Shown here: piece by piece, positions 14,158 through 25,555 of the stretch | Layout: each line of letters begins with the position of its first letter | Position numbering within the stretch: the stretch's first letter is position 1 | Assembly: GCA_936432065.2 (NCBI GenBank) | Contig: OW386293.2 | Coordinates: forward strand, 100,709,795 to 100,773,794 | Source: Rutpela maculata | Taxonomy: Eukaryota > Arthropoda > Insecta > Coleoptera > Cerambycidae | Length of the DNA stretch: 64,000 nucleotides | Reading direction: 5' to 3' | Notes under the pieces: generated by a model | What the model was told of the DNA's origin: nothing | Database searches by the model: none | What the model saw: the letters and a program-made list of their open reading frames with translations, nothing else | Position numbers and translations under genes: made by a program

Positions 14158-15563
14158 ATACCATTTCGCAACGAAAGAGCGCCTTGCATGGAGGCGAATC
14201 AGCCGAAGAATGTTTTTTATGACGCGACAACTATAAACTGAGACTTTTATTGAGAAACGCGCCCGTTGAACAATTTGCTTCTACACACAAATTATGCAGC
14301 ATGCTCTCACTCATGTCATTGTTTTCAATGCTGTTAATGATGACGATTTCATTGCATGGAGGTTTTTAATTGAGATGCGAAAATGTCAGCAAATTCTTTG
14401 TAGATTTACGTGAAACCTGGTACAATGGCAGAAACCGAAAAGTAAACGACTATTTGATATTATCTCAGATATTATGTACTGTGGACTAAAAGTATATTAT
14501 CATAAGCAACTAAAAAATTTTATTTTATTTTTTTTAATTTACGGATTTTCGAAATCGCAGTAATTTTCAATGGGTAAACTTTTTAGTTTACGGCATTAGA
14601 AATCCAATAAAAAAAAATAATTCAAATCCATTCATTATAGCTGGGTTCCGAGGTATAAACCTAATTGCACTGGACTATGCCTATTTTATCATTTAAGTAA
14701 TTAGATTAGAATAGAACTATTTGCATAGATTAAATTAAGACCAAAGGTGTGTAAATTATTGCGAAAGTTCTAAGTTTATGAACTTTAATGCATTTTTTGT
14801 ATGCAATTGTCCTAATGAATTAGAATTTTTACTTTTTTTTACTGGAGAAATTTCTTTAAAGAAATACATGATTCAGTAGAATTAGTTATTTAAAAATATA
14901 TATTTTATAGAGCTTTCTGAAAAACTGACAAATTTTTCATGTTATATCTTACGATAATCGTAGTAGCCATGCAACTATAAACTGTGAACAAAATGAAGGA
15001 CAATTACGTGTGCCACGAAGTCTATATCTCATGTATTTCTGAAAATCCTGGTGTTGACCGTCACAATGTGATTATATAAACAAGGAAAGTCTCATTAGAT
15101 TATCGTGTCAAATGTCCCATATCCCCCCTAGCCGTACTGCCTGCCTACTGCCTAGGTCTGATAAACGCAGCGGTGTTTGTTGCTAGGGAAATAGCAGAAG
15201 ACATAAAAATGTCTTGCTTTACATGAACCCCTCGCAGGATAGCTAATTTCCTTTCGACACAGAAGGCATATGTTTGCGATAGTACGTATGTACGAGGTGT
15301 CTTTTTTTTATCAGAACATGACACTAAAATAATGTTTTGTGAATTCTTAGACTTAGACTTCCTGTTTTTTGTTTTATATAAGATAGTAGAATATTAAGAT
15401 CCTCCTTTCTAACGATTTACAAAATATTAAATATTTTTCATTAGAAGTACGAACAAAAACAACATTTTAACTTCATAATTTTAAATAAGTAACGCAGGCC
15501 CAAACTGTCAAACAGAAATAAAACACTTTTATTTGCAATGATTACAGAGGCGTAGCTAGGCTA
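14158..15563. other. Intergenic DNA, nothing recognised
   Basis: AT-rich with no supported gene, RNA or long repeat. Immediately before the next element, near 15546, is GAGGCGTAGCTAGG, which resembles words often seen at repeat boundaries, but no family could be assigned. Confidence 0.4.
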
Positions 15564-16073
15564 CATGGTGCCCTTGGGCGACATACATTTTGGGACCATT
15601 GTAGACAATAGTGATACACAAAAAAAAACAAGACATAAACATTTAAAAAAAAAACCGACACACAAAATCTTCAAAGAATATATAAGTAAAAAAGTAAAAA
15701 ATAAAAAATTAAATTCACTCAGTTTTACTAATATCTGTCTACCTATTAGTGGGAAATAGCAAGAAACTGTACCTTACCTTATTACCTGATATCAATTTGA
15801 AATCGGTGCAAAACGCATTCTTGAAATTAGAAATTTTTGCACCGATTTCAAATTGATATTACGTAATAAGAATAAGGTACAGTTCCTTGCTACTTCCCAC
15901 TAATAGGTAGACAGACATTAGTAAAACTGATTGAAATTTTATTTTTTACTTTATGAAGGCGCATTTCTAAGGAAAAAAAAATTTTCAACCTTTTTTAGTA
16001 GCTTCTATTATTTATTTAAGTTCTACATAATGAAGAAAACTATTGTAAAATTCTCTTTATGTTGGGCACCATG
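15564..16073. mobile_element. Fold-back / MITE-like hairpin element
   Basis: A nearly uninterrupted palindrome has arms at about 15692-15810 and 15835-15952 (shared TAGTAAAACTGA, CTATTAGTGGGAA-type and AAATCGGTGCAAAA blocks). Further out, CATGGTGCCC (15564) pairs with GGGCACCATG (16064-16073). No coding capacity, so non-autonomous. Confidence 0.8.
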
Positions 16074-16296
16074 TGAGGAAAATAATACCCTGTTTGTGAA
16101 TTAATTGATATTACCGGCGATTCCGCCAAATCATCGAACATGGAAAATACACTCCACTATTCGTATATAGAGACACACTGATACAAGTTACACGACAGAA
16201 AGCAAAATTGTTTCTGATTGATCCGCGTCGACCGTGTCCCGCGATGCATTCGACAAGTTCGCGTTCACTCGGGGAAGACGGGAACTTCCGAGTTGG

Positions 16297-18180
16297 TATA
16301 TATAATACAGTCCCTGTACTGGAGTCCCGTAAAAATTTTAGTACTGATTTGTCTAACCAACAGAATTCGAGTGAAGTACATATAGGAGAGTCAGAAAAAG
16401 TTGGGTAGACATCACCATATTCTGGACCGGGTGTTTTAGACGCCATTTTCTAAAATGGCCAACACCAATTTTATTTTGTATATATTGCAGCTCCTGCGAC
16501 AGTCATACTCATCATTTAGGCGTCTAAATATATGTTTTTAAGGGCAAGGAATCGATTAAGATGGTTTGTGAAGTTGCCTGACGCTATTAAAGAAAATCAG
16601 TACTAAAAGTTTTACAGGACTCTATTACAGGGCGTAATCCGCAATTTAAAAACTGGCCTACTTTACTGTAATATTTATGCTGATACATGCTAAAAACTGG
16701 AATGTTCATTTCATAAAGTGACTAACTTCACTACAGTGCTAAGTGGAACCATCACAGGAGACAATGACAGCAGGGATGCATTAATAGTTATGAACAAAGA
16801 AGTTTAAACTTGCTCGGACCTTCTAACCTTTGTTGAAGAAGCAGATAGCAGAATTATAATCCATCTCTTCCATGCTGTCCAGTCGGGCATAACATGCCTT
16901 ATAGTGCTATCAAATGACACTGATATTATTGTTCTCATCCTTCGATATATATTTGAACTATTCAGTAACGGATTGCAAGAATTGTGGATCAAAGTGGGAG
17001 AGAGTGGGTTATAAAATGCGATATGTGCCTCTACACACACTTGGGAGGCAACTGGGAGCTGCACTTTACAACACTTTAATTAAGGCCCACATACTTACAG
17101 GTTGTGATGTCACAAGTAAGATTGGAACAAAACCATCTGCACTAAAAGCATCGTCAGAAACTTTACTACTTCGATTTGCAGAAGATAATATTCTGCCCAA
17201 AGAAACACTTGACAAAACAGAGGAATACCTTGTTCAAGTTTTACATCCATCATCAAAATGTAAAAAATATGATAAACTTCGTTTTTTTTTTTTTGGCTTT
17301 GGGTCAAAGACCATACAGCCAGTCGCTATCTGTTAATATGTTAATGAACTAAGAAAACATAAACTTCGTTATTCATTACACAAGCGGAATCAGAGCTACC
17401 ACCCTCATCTTTTGAATAAGAAATGGACATATCCGAAGATGCTTTTTTGTTTTACGGGAATACTTAAACCTATCACAAAGCTATTTTCCTGATACAAATC
17501 TGCAGCTGACAGATTATGGATAGTGCAAAGATGCAAATGGTGTGCTAAAGCCTGATCTGTGCCTTAACAACTTCTGAACTATTAATACAGTGCAGTTGTA
17601 CAGCATGTACATACTACTAGTAGGTGTAAATGTAAATTGCAATATTTGACATGCACAAAGTATTGCAAATGTGGTGAACAATGTAAAAGATAGAATGAGA
17701 AAAAAGTATGTTAATTTTACACACAGTTTTCCATAACAGAGTTTACTTCTGTGTCTATAAAAATGTTGTGCAAATATAATTAAATTTTGTAGTTTAAATA
17801 TCACTTTCCAACTAAAATATTGTATTCCACTTTTGTTCATATTTTTATTTAAAATCCAAAATAACTGATTTTCTTTAATAAATAGCAGTCAGGCAACTTC
17901 ACAAACCATCTTAATCGATTCCTTGCCCTTAAAAACACATATTTAGACAACTAAATGATGAGTACGACTGTCGCAGGATCAGAAATATATACAAAATACA
18001 ATCGGTGTCGGCCATTTTGGAAAATGGCGTCTAAAACACCTGGTCCAGAATATGGTGATGCCTACCCAACTTTTTCTGACACTTCTACATTATGTACTTC
18101 ACTCGATTCTATTGGTTAGACAAATCACAACTAAAATTTTTACGGGGCTCCAGTACAGGGACAGGACTATATACAGTAGA
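16297..18180. mobile_element. Terminal-inverted-repeat transposon, 1.9 kb, with broken gene
   Basis: The left arm (about 16297-16600) and the inverted right arm (about 17865-18180) match over about 300 bp. The outer parts share GTCCCTGTACTGGAG and the inner parts GAAGTTGCCTGAC. TATATA lies at both outer edges and may belong to the repeat or be a target site. The interior (16601-17864) carries a decayed protein with nuclease-like motifs and a cysteine-rich end. Its superfamily is not recognised. Confidence 0.78.
16817..17690 (+). pseudogene. Decayed transposon protein, XPG/FEN-like nuclease motifs
   Basis: The first segment (to about 17030) reads FVEEADSRIIIHLFHA and then LIVLSNDTDIIVLILR. 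After a frameshift it continues RYVPLHTLGRQLGAALYNT, then HILTGCDVTSKIGTKPSALK (to about 17290). Further on, a broken cysteine-rich end is visible (RCKCKLQYLTCTKYCKCG, to about 17690). The order E-A-D, D-T-D, GCD-x-T-x-IG-x-K-x-AL parallels the catalytic and helix-turn-helix motifs of XPG/FEN nucleases in the PIN superfamily. Similar proteins are repeated in insect and cnidarian genomes as transposon-related genes. Stops and shifts make it non-functional. The nuclease link is inference from motif order. Confidence 0.6.
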
Positions 18181-19984
18181 AATCACATAGCTGCGAATGC
18201 AAATGAAGACGGTATTATTATTAATATTTCGGGGAAATCACACCGCTGCGAATTCGAACACAACGCGACATTAACATTTCTAGTACGGCAGCCCGCTACC
18301 AAAATATTCGAGTTACTTTTGCGAAGATAATTCCAGCGTTTCTCATCAGTTCTGGGAGAGCTGAGAAGAAAAGTTCAGGGTGACGGAACATTTTACCTGT
18401 CCTAAAGGGTTCCAATCAAGCTTTGAACGTGTAAAGAAAAACTGGTCATCTCGGTCTTCGCAGCGAGGTAGTTTGTCTTCTTGTCGAGGGAAGTAAATAT
18501 GATGAGGAAAAATTGAAAACTGCCCTTTTGACTAAGACGCCGAGTTACAAAGACTGAAATAATGACAAATAGCCACCGGTCAAAATTCTGGTCGCCGCGG
18601 CGAGGCAGTTCTGCTCATTAGAGTAGTTTCGATGTCTCTTGACCACAAGACAGTTCGAACGGAACTTTTTGCTAGTTCAGTTATGAGTGATTACATTCGC
18701 ATATTGCTTGATTTTGAGGGCTGTTTAAGTCATCGCGAGGCAGTTCTCCACTTCAGGCTATTCCAAATATCATTAAGACAAAAAAAAAATATGAACTGAA
18801 TTTTTTCCCAGTTCACATTTGAGAAACGATTTACGCCGCGAGAAAGAAAAAGCAAATTAAGGCTGTTTGTAAGCACAAGTTCTAGGAGAATTTGTTTAAA
18901 TGGAATTGGAACTGAATTTCAAGGTTTCGGACATACAGTAATGATAGAAGAAGGATTAAAATTGTCAGGTTTATTAATATAGTTTCAAACATTTAATTCA
19001 CAACGCAGCATCTTCGGTCCAAGCAGCTGCCATCTTTTATTTCCGTATACACGCGTTCGATACCTTCTGCTGGAGATGGTACATGGCTTCGGATACACTC
19101 CATGTCGTTGCCATAGGCAACGAAGTCATCTAGCAGCTCTATGTCCTTCGCGCGCTGCCGCGCCAGCACGCCGAACGTATATGCGACTCCATTCGATTTC
19201 GCGCAGCTACGGCCAACGGAAAACGGCAGTTCGCATTTTTTTATCGTTTTATACACCCCATTATATAAATAGAAAAAAGTTTTAGCCTCGCGGCTTTGAT
19301 AATTTTAGCCTCCAATTCGATACAACTTTGATTGATATTATTGGAACTTAGGCCAATGAAAAATAGCAGATCTCGAGTAATTCATGTTTTGTTCATCATT
19401 TTTAACGAGAATTAATCGAGAACTGCCTCGCCGCGGTGTAAAAATTACGACATTTTTTTCGACAGACGGAAAGTCGTTTGCCGTATTATATCGTTTTTCC
19501 AACTTTTGTCGTATGAAAAAGTGTCTTAGAATTTCATAATCTATAGAGTTTCCCTACGATAAAGATCGCTGTTTTAATAGGGGTTTTTGGTAATGGGCTG
19601 CCGTACTATTCGTAGGACCCGGGGGGTGGATGATTATAATATTACATTATTGTCACAAAAAAGTGAATGTATTTTTTAAATATTTTCTTCACGGTTGTGT
19701 TTTTATCGATGCCTTCTACAGTTTATTATTTTATTAATCAGTGGAGGACACAGATATCGATATTTCAAGCAGATTTTAGGAATTTTCTGATGTCTGAAAC
19801 GTCTAACAAAAAACGTGCGACGATGCCGAATGGAGCTGCAACATATTCACTTGATGTTCCTTTGAAGATTGTGAAAACGTAGTACAGTAAGTGTCAGAAC
19901 ATTACGGAAAAAACAAAATAGTCCAATCACGTTTTTTTAAAATGACTCCTTACCTGGAAATAATTCCCCTAAATGGGAAACTTT
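18181..19984. other. CpG-containing intergenic DNA with a periodic motif
   Basis: GCGAGG-(T/C)AGTT recurs at 18463, 18600 and 18735 (spacings 137 and 135), with an inverted copy AACTGCCTCGCCGCGG near 19424. The blocks around 18450-18760 and 19000-19200 are richer in CpG than the surroundings. No confident gene; one small open frame is listed separately. Confidence 0.5.
18993..19256 (-). CDS. Unrecognised small open frame, 87 residues
   Basis: Not recognised. The frame begins MYKTIKKCELPF and ends CLDRRCCVVN. Its GC content is higher than the surroundings, a TATAAAA-like word lies at its start, and AATAAA follows about 17 nt after the stop on the - strand. It has no signal peptide or membrane segment, and no domain could be named. 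The terminal CCVVN weakly recalls a prenylation box, but that is speculative. It may be chance, or part of the CpG-containing repeat around it. Confidence 0.2.
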   Translation of the reverse strand: MYKTIKKCELPFSVGRSCAKSNGVAYTFGVLARQRAKDIELLDDFVAYGNDMECIRSHVPSPAEGIERVYTEIKDGSCLDRRCCVVN

Positions 19985-21335
19985 ACATATGCATAGTACT
20001 AAAACTAGTACCAAAAATCAAAATTAGTAAGCGTTGTGCTACGCCATCTTGGAAAAGTGCGGTCGTTTTTTTTGTTTTTTGGTCCTATCTCATTAACGAA
20101 TGGGGATATCTAAAAATGTTTTAAATAAAACTTAAGGAGTATTACACACGAATGATTTTCCATATCTGCAACGGTTCCAAGTTGTACGGAGCACAGTGTG
20201 CTACCCAAATCATTCTACGAGTTAAAGTAATCGGAAACTTTTTTTAATGTTCGTTTTGACATCCTCCAGCAATCTGTCGAGCCGGATTTTTTATTTTTAG
20301 CTACAATTTTTTATAAGTTTGACCATTTTATAAATATCATTTTCATTAAATTGACAGATATTTTGACAGCAGCCAAAAATGAAAGCTTTATTTTAATATC
20401 AATTATGGAACTAGAAAGTTTTAAAACACATCTCTCTTCTATGAAAACTCACATTATTTTCAAAATGACGAAAGACGCACTTCAAATTTTTAAATTTGAC
20501 AGAGATTTTAGCAGCTGTCAAGAATAAAAAAAAGAAAATAAAAAATCTACTTTGGCAGATCGATGAAGTATTTGTAAAGTAAAGATTTAAAACTGAAATT
20601 GTGCGAATCTTTATATATCTGTGACCTGTAGACTTAATTGAAAAAAAAACGATATTACTTCCACATCCAGTGGAAGTATAGTAACGACAAAAAAATTTTT
20701 AAAAATTTTTATTGTTCGAATAGGCTTAGAATGTCACGAAACGTCGAGATTTTAAGTTTGAGCGAAAAAAAATTTCTGTCTGTCGGTCTGTCTGTAACTT
20801 TTTTTGTGCGCACGTTTACTCTGGAACCGTTTGAGATATTGACTTGAAATTTGGTACACATATGTACTTTAACGAGATCTAGAACTAGATTATATTTGTT
20901 CCGTCGAAGGTGGGGGGTAAATTGGGGTAAATTTGGGGAAAATAGGTAAATCAAGCAGGTAAGAGTCCATAAAATTGGTATTTAGTATACAAGAGAAGCT
21001 GAGGTCTCAAAAAAAAATTTTGGCATTAGCCACCCCCATTACCACCCCCACCCCATTATTAAAGGGGATGAAAAAAAAATGTGATTTAGGGTGTGTACAA
21101 GAACCAGAAACCTCAAAATGTTTTTTTACTTCATCCACCCCCACTACCACCCCCTATCACCACCCCAACCCCGCTACCGATGTGGGGTATCGTTTTATGG
21201 GTTTTTGGGATAGAGGATTTCAAATATTAATATTATTAAAGTTCCATAAACAATTATTTTCACATACAAAATTTTTTCGTTGTGAATGACTTAGATACAA
21301 AATTTGGATGTGGAAGTAGTGATTCCTTGGGCAGC
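19985..21335. repeat. Left arm of a 5.6-kb inverted repeat
   Basis: This arm matches 24768-25555 in inverted orientation. Shared parts include GCCATCTTGGAAAA-GCGGTCGT (about 20043-20068 here, about 25480-25500 there) and the CTTCCACATCC element. About 490 bp at 20150-20640 is absent from the other arm, so it was inserted here or lost there. About 3.4 kb separates the arms. Confidence 0.75.
20657..21320. mobile_element. CTTCCACATCC-type MITE, copy 1
   Basis: It starts CTTCCACATCCA (20659) and ends TGGATGTGGAAG (21308-21319), perfect 12-bp terminal inverted repeats. Internal landmarks are TCTGTCTGTCGGTCTGTCTG, GTGCGCACGTTTACTCTGG and two C-rich CCACCCCCA tracts. It has no coding capacity. Copies 2 and 3 lie at 24768-25382 (inverted) and 58370-59190. 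Confidence 0.75.
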
Positions 21336-21598
21336 GGTTTTTTTTTAGTAAAAATTCAATTTTAGATCAAAATTAATTGAACTTTGATTTATTGAAGTGA
21401 TGAATATGGTCAAGACACTTGCTTTAGTTCACTTTGTATCTCATGTAGTTCCCTTTTTTTAATGAAAAACTAAATATCTACTGCCACGTTCCAAGATGGT
21501 GGCGGTAGCACTTAATTTAGAAGAATAACTTTATCAACCCAGGCACACAAAATAAAAAGTGTAAATTTTCTGAGGTTTCACATATATTATACTCCCGT

Positions 21599-21836
21599 GT
21601 ATTTTTGACCGCTGAACACGATCCCGATGTAAGTTTTGCTCCATCAGGTCAGGAGTTTTTTTTAAGCCTCGAAAAACAGGGGAAAACAGACCAGAATGGG
21701 GTTTAAAATATAAATTAAAGATTTTAAATAAGTAGACCATGTATTCGATGTATTTTTGACCGCTGAACACGATCCTGATGTCAATTTTACAAAATTAGGT
21801 CAGGAAAAACAGGAAAAAAAACAGGCCAGAATGGGT
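21599..21836. repeat. Tandem dimer of a GTATTTTTGACCGCTGAACA unit
   Basis: Two similar units at 21599-21702 and 21749-21836 share GTATTTTTGACCGCTGAACA, then ACGATCC-GATGT, AGGTCAGGA and CAGAATGGG. Period is about 150 bp. No coding potential. Confidence 0.75.
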
Positions 21837-22311
21837 TTCGGTTCATTGTTTCAGATGCTCATGAATCATCAAGAGCTTCTTGCAAACCTCGGTCATTTAC
21901 TCTAATTCATATTGTTTTGACAGTTTATCTGCATCGAAACTGTGAATCTAAGCTCTTGATAACTTTACTTACAGCAAATGATAAACCCTCAACAACGCCA
22001 TATGCCACCGGACGGCTTTAAAAAGTTTACTACTGATAATTTTCTCAATATAAGACGCCAAGAGTGGTCAGGTATCCAAACCCTCTAATCGGGGGGAATT
22101 TTTGGGTACTGAGTCAGGGGTCTGCCAGAGATCTTGACAAAATTTTTTTTTTCAAATTTCTACCCCCGGCTTATCAATTATTAAGATTTTGACAAAAAAA
22201 AAAATTTTCCCGCTCATCAATTTTTCAATTATTAGGCGCGGGGGCCCGCCAGAGAATTTGCTACCGGGGCCCATGATTTGATGTGGGGGGCCTGCGGGTA
22301 TCTGGACAGAT

Positions 22312-22960
22312 ATGAGTATTGAACATTTGTTGATGAGAGCAATGAATTCATTAAATGGTTTAACAAGAGGACGTGGCTTGAGTGAAGACACATGAGATGG
22401 ACCATGTACTTCAGTTTCAACGGAAATTGCTGTAACAATTGAAGATTTCGTAGGTATCTCTCCTGATACATTAGTGCAACACAAAGACTTGATGAACAGT
22501 AACATGGAAACAGATGTTGCACACAAAGAGACACTCATGAATTGAAAAATTCAACTAAAGGATGCATTGTTAAGGCAGGTGAGGAGTTCACCATATATGG
22601 AAAATCCGGAAATAAGACATTAGATGAACAGATATTCTATATTTACCATAACAAACATGGAAACAAAAGCTGAAGGTACAATTTGACTTATACTCACTTC
22701 CCCCTACAATACCAGCTGTCCAACACTCCTTCAGGGGATATTATCAAGTACAGTAGTGGCTAGGCAAGGATATACATCCACGTGAATGGGGTTGGAACCT
22801 TGTGGCAACCAGTACCAATAACTCTTCCTCCATGGCCTGAACAACTGCTACATTTGATTTCGGGTAAATGTAAGACTTCCGCGAGTGTAAATGAGCAGGT
22901 CTTCTGTGTGCAGCAATATGCAAAGAATGAAGGCACAGTATTTATTAAGTGGTTGTTAAT
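22312..22960 (+). pseudogene. Decayed transposon protein related to the nuclease-like family
   Basis: The first piece (22312-22545) reads MSIEHLLMRAMNSLNGLTRG and RGLSEDT, a stop, then ISPDTLVQHKDLM. A later piece (about 22690-22830) reads LYSLPPTIPAVQHSFRGYY and WLGKDIHPREWGWNL. Both blocks belong, by motif memory, to the same transposon-related protein family as the gene at 16817-17690. The second block is clearly homologous to the fragment at 30783-31271 (YYQVQTWLGKDLDPQQWGW). Multiple stops and frame changes make it a relic. It lies between the arms of the 19985-25555 inverted repeat. Confidence 0.55.
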
Positions 22961-24126
22961 GGGTGTTAAAATTACGACACCAATATATTTTTTTTAGTTT
23001 TATTTTAATAATAATATTTCTGTGCACTTATTAGTACGTCCGGGTACATGGCTATATAAGCCAAAAAGCTGCACTTTTTTATTCTGATGTGCCACTTTCT
23101 GTGGTCATAGTTGATGCCAAAAGGTAACTTTCCAGATTATTAGGCTATTATCAACACTAAATGTTTTTGTATCTCAGCTCCTAATGGTCCGATTTCTATT
23201 TTCTTTTTTTGTTTGAAAGCTCTTGTAAAGAGGACACTTCTTTGTCTCTAAACATTTATCTCTACACCTTAAGGGTTCTGCGCAATTAAAAAAATATATA
23301 TTTTTTAAGTTTTCGGAGTTCTTTTTGTAATTTGATGATTTGTGAATTATTTATTTATTTGCACAGTAGGTACTGATGTAGTTGTTTTCTTTTTTTTTCA
23401 CGTTTTCAAAACCGCGGGACTTCAAGAGATGTGGATTCTCTTTGGTACTGTGCAGGGTCAGAGATACATGAACATTAATGCCATGTTTGAAACTATGGGT
23501 GAACATAAAGCTGTTTACTATGGGAGCCCACCCTAAGTGTCCGTGCACCCCCGCCCCGATCCTTGGGGACAATGTTTTTCATAAAGATTAAAGCCTAAGG
23601 AACAATTTAAGACATGTCCTAAAAAAATTGGCCGCAGTTTCAAATACCTACGTTTAAAAAAAAATTTGCAAATATGGTTTTTGTCATTTAACACAAAACT
23701 AAAAAAGATGGAGAAAAACTTTCTGCACAAAAAACAAAGTGCATAAAATTTTCTACAATGTACAAAAAAAGTATATTGTTACAAAATTTCATGTAAATTG
23801 AATTATTTTTACGAGAGAAAAATAAAAAACCGAAAAATCGGTTTTCCGCCATTTTCTCGGAAAATTTGAAGTTATGATGAAAAATGTCCTATATGAAAGT
23901 TTTAGATTTTCTTAATATCCACAACTGTTGTGAAGGACATTTTCTGTTAGGAGGTCACGTTTCGCCGAAAATCGCAAAGAGACCACTTTCAACTCCTAAA
24001 CAGCACCTATTTCAAGATTTCACATTATCTCGTGTTTAATTTTTGTTTTTGCTCTTCTTTATAACCTTAACTAAATCCCCCGCATGGTCCTTGCCTGTAA
24101 CTATTTCAGCATTCAAAATCCGCTTT

Positions 24127-24186
24127 GGCACTAGCGTCAGTGGCGCAGCCAGAAAATTCATCTGGGGGGGGGGGGGGGGGGGGGGC
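24127..24186. repeat. CAGTGGCGCAGCCAG-type repeat start with G22 run
   Basis: CAGTGGCGCAGCCAG is followed by AAAATTCATCT and an uninterrupted run of 22 G (24164-24185). The word looks like a transposable-element terminus common in insects, but its superfamily is not assigned. The G run could form a G-quadruplex and is prone to sequencing-length error. Confidence 0.5.
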
Positions 24187-24334
24187 GCGGTAGATCCCAA
24201 TCAAAAAGTGCAGCTTTCTTTGGCGTACCCGACGTACTACTATTTGTTCTTATTGAAATCAAAGTCTCAATACAATAAATGCTGACTTTTTTAAATAATA
24301 TTTTAAAGTCTCGCCTATGAAGAGAAAGACTCTA

Positions 24335-24725
24335 CATATGCTTAAGGATAGCATTTTGCAGAGTGAGAGAGAAATATGCGTTTCGGTGTATTATAAACAT
24401 TAAAAAATAATAAATGGTATAATCTTTAAAATAGTTTTAGATATTTCCCATTGCTCTAAGGAATTCAACCTTATCCAGTTTTTATCATAAATTTTGTATA
24501 TAGTTAAATTCCATACTCCAATAATGAAAAACTATTTTCATTGACAAACTACGATATTCAAGTACAACAGAAATTTACAAATATATAGTTGTATTCGTTA
24601 GAATAATAGCAATTATTTAAAACAGTTTTAAAGATTATAGTATATTTGGTTTTTTAATTATTTATAATAAACCAAAAAAAAACGCATATTACCCTCTCAC
24701 TCTGCAAAATCCTAGCCTTGTTTCC
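24335..24725. mobile_element. Short fold-back element
   Basis: ATTTTGCAGAGTGAGAG (about 24352) is mirrored by CTCTCACTCTGCAAAAT (about 24695), with flanking GATAGC / GATTAGG-like and ATATGCG words also mirrored. AT-rich interior, no coding. Confidence 0.6.
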
Positions 24726-24767
24726 AGCGCTACTATCGTAATCTTCATAAAAAACCGCCGCCCACGA

Positions 24768-25555
24768 AATCTACTTCCACATCCAGATTTTCCATCCAAG
24801 TCTCTCAAAACGAAAAAAATTTGTATGTGGAAAAAATTATGGAATTTTATGGAACTTTAATAATATAATATTTGAAAACGATATCCCACATCGGTAGTGG
24901 GGTGGGGGTGGTGATAGGGGGTGGTATAAGTAAAAAAATAATTTGAGGTTTTTGGTTCTTGTACACCACTAAGTCATATTTTTTTCACCCCCTTTAATAA
25001 TGAGGTGGGGGTGGTAATTAATGGGGGTGGTTAATACCAACAAATTTTTTGAGACCTTATAGCTACTCTTGTATATATTAAATACCAATTTTATGGACTG
25101 TTTACCTCAAAATTTACCCCCCAACCCTTCAACGGAGTAAGATAAAAATATAATCTGGTTCCAGATCACGTTAAAATAAAGTGTACCAAATTTCAAGTCA
25201 ATATCTTAAATGGTTCCAGAGTAATTGTGCGCACAAAAAAAGTTACAGACAGACCGACAGACAGACAGATATTTTTTCGCTTAAACTTAAAATCTCGACG
25301 TTTCATGACATTTTAAGCCTAGGTGGACAAATCTTCAAAATTTTTTTGTCGTTACTATACTTCCACTGAATATGGAAATAAAGTGTGTATTCCTTAATGC
25401 TCCTCAAATTCTATCTAAAACATTTTCCAATATCCTCATCCGTTAATGATATAGGCCTAAAAACCTAAATACGACCGCCATTTTCCAAGATGGCAGCCAT
25501 AGCACAGCACCCACGAATGTTGGTCTTAGGTACTAGGACTAGTACTAATAGGCCG
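24768..25555. repeat. Right arm of inverted repeat, containing CTTCCACATCC MITE copy 2
   Basis: An inverted counterpart of 19985-21335. The MITE part (24768-25382) begins CTTCCACATCCAG and carries the GACAGACCGACAGACAGACA tract and the GTGCGCAC block in inverse orientation. The outer 25383-25555 pairs with about 19985-20150 of the left arm. Confidence 0.72.

Noticed and set aside
24164..24185. G22 run as a regulatory G-quadruplex
   Set aside because: It is at a repeat end with no nearby gene; a regulatory role cannot be supported.
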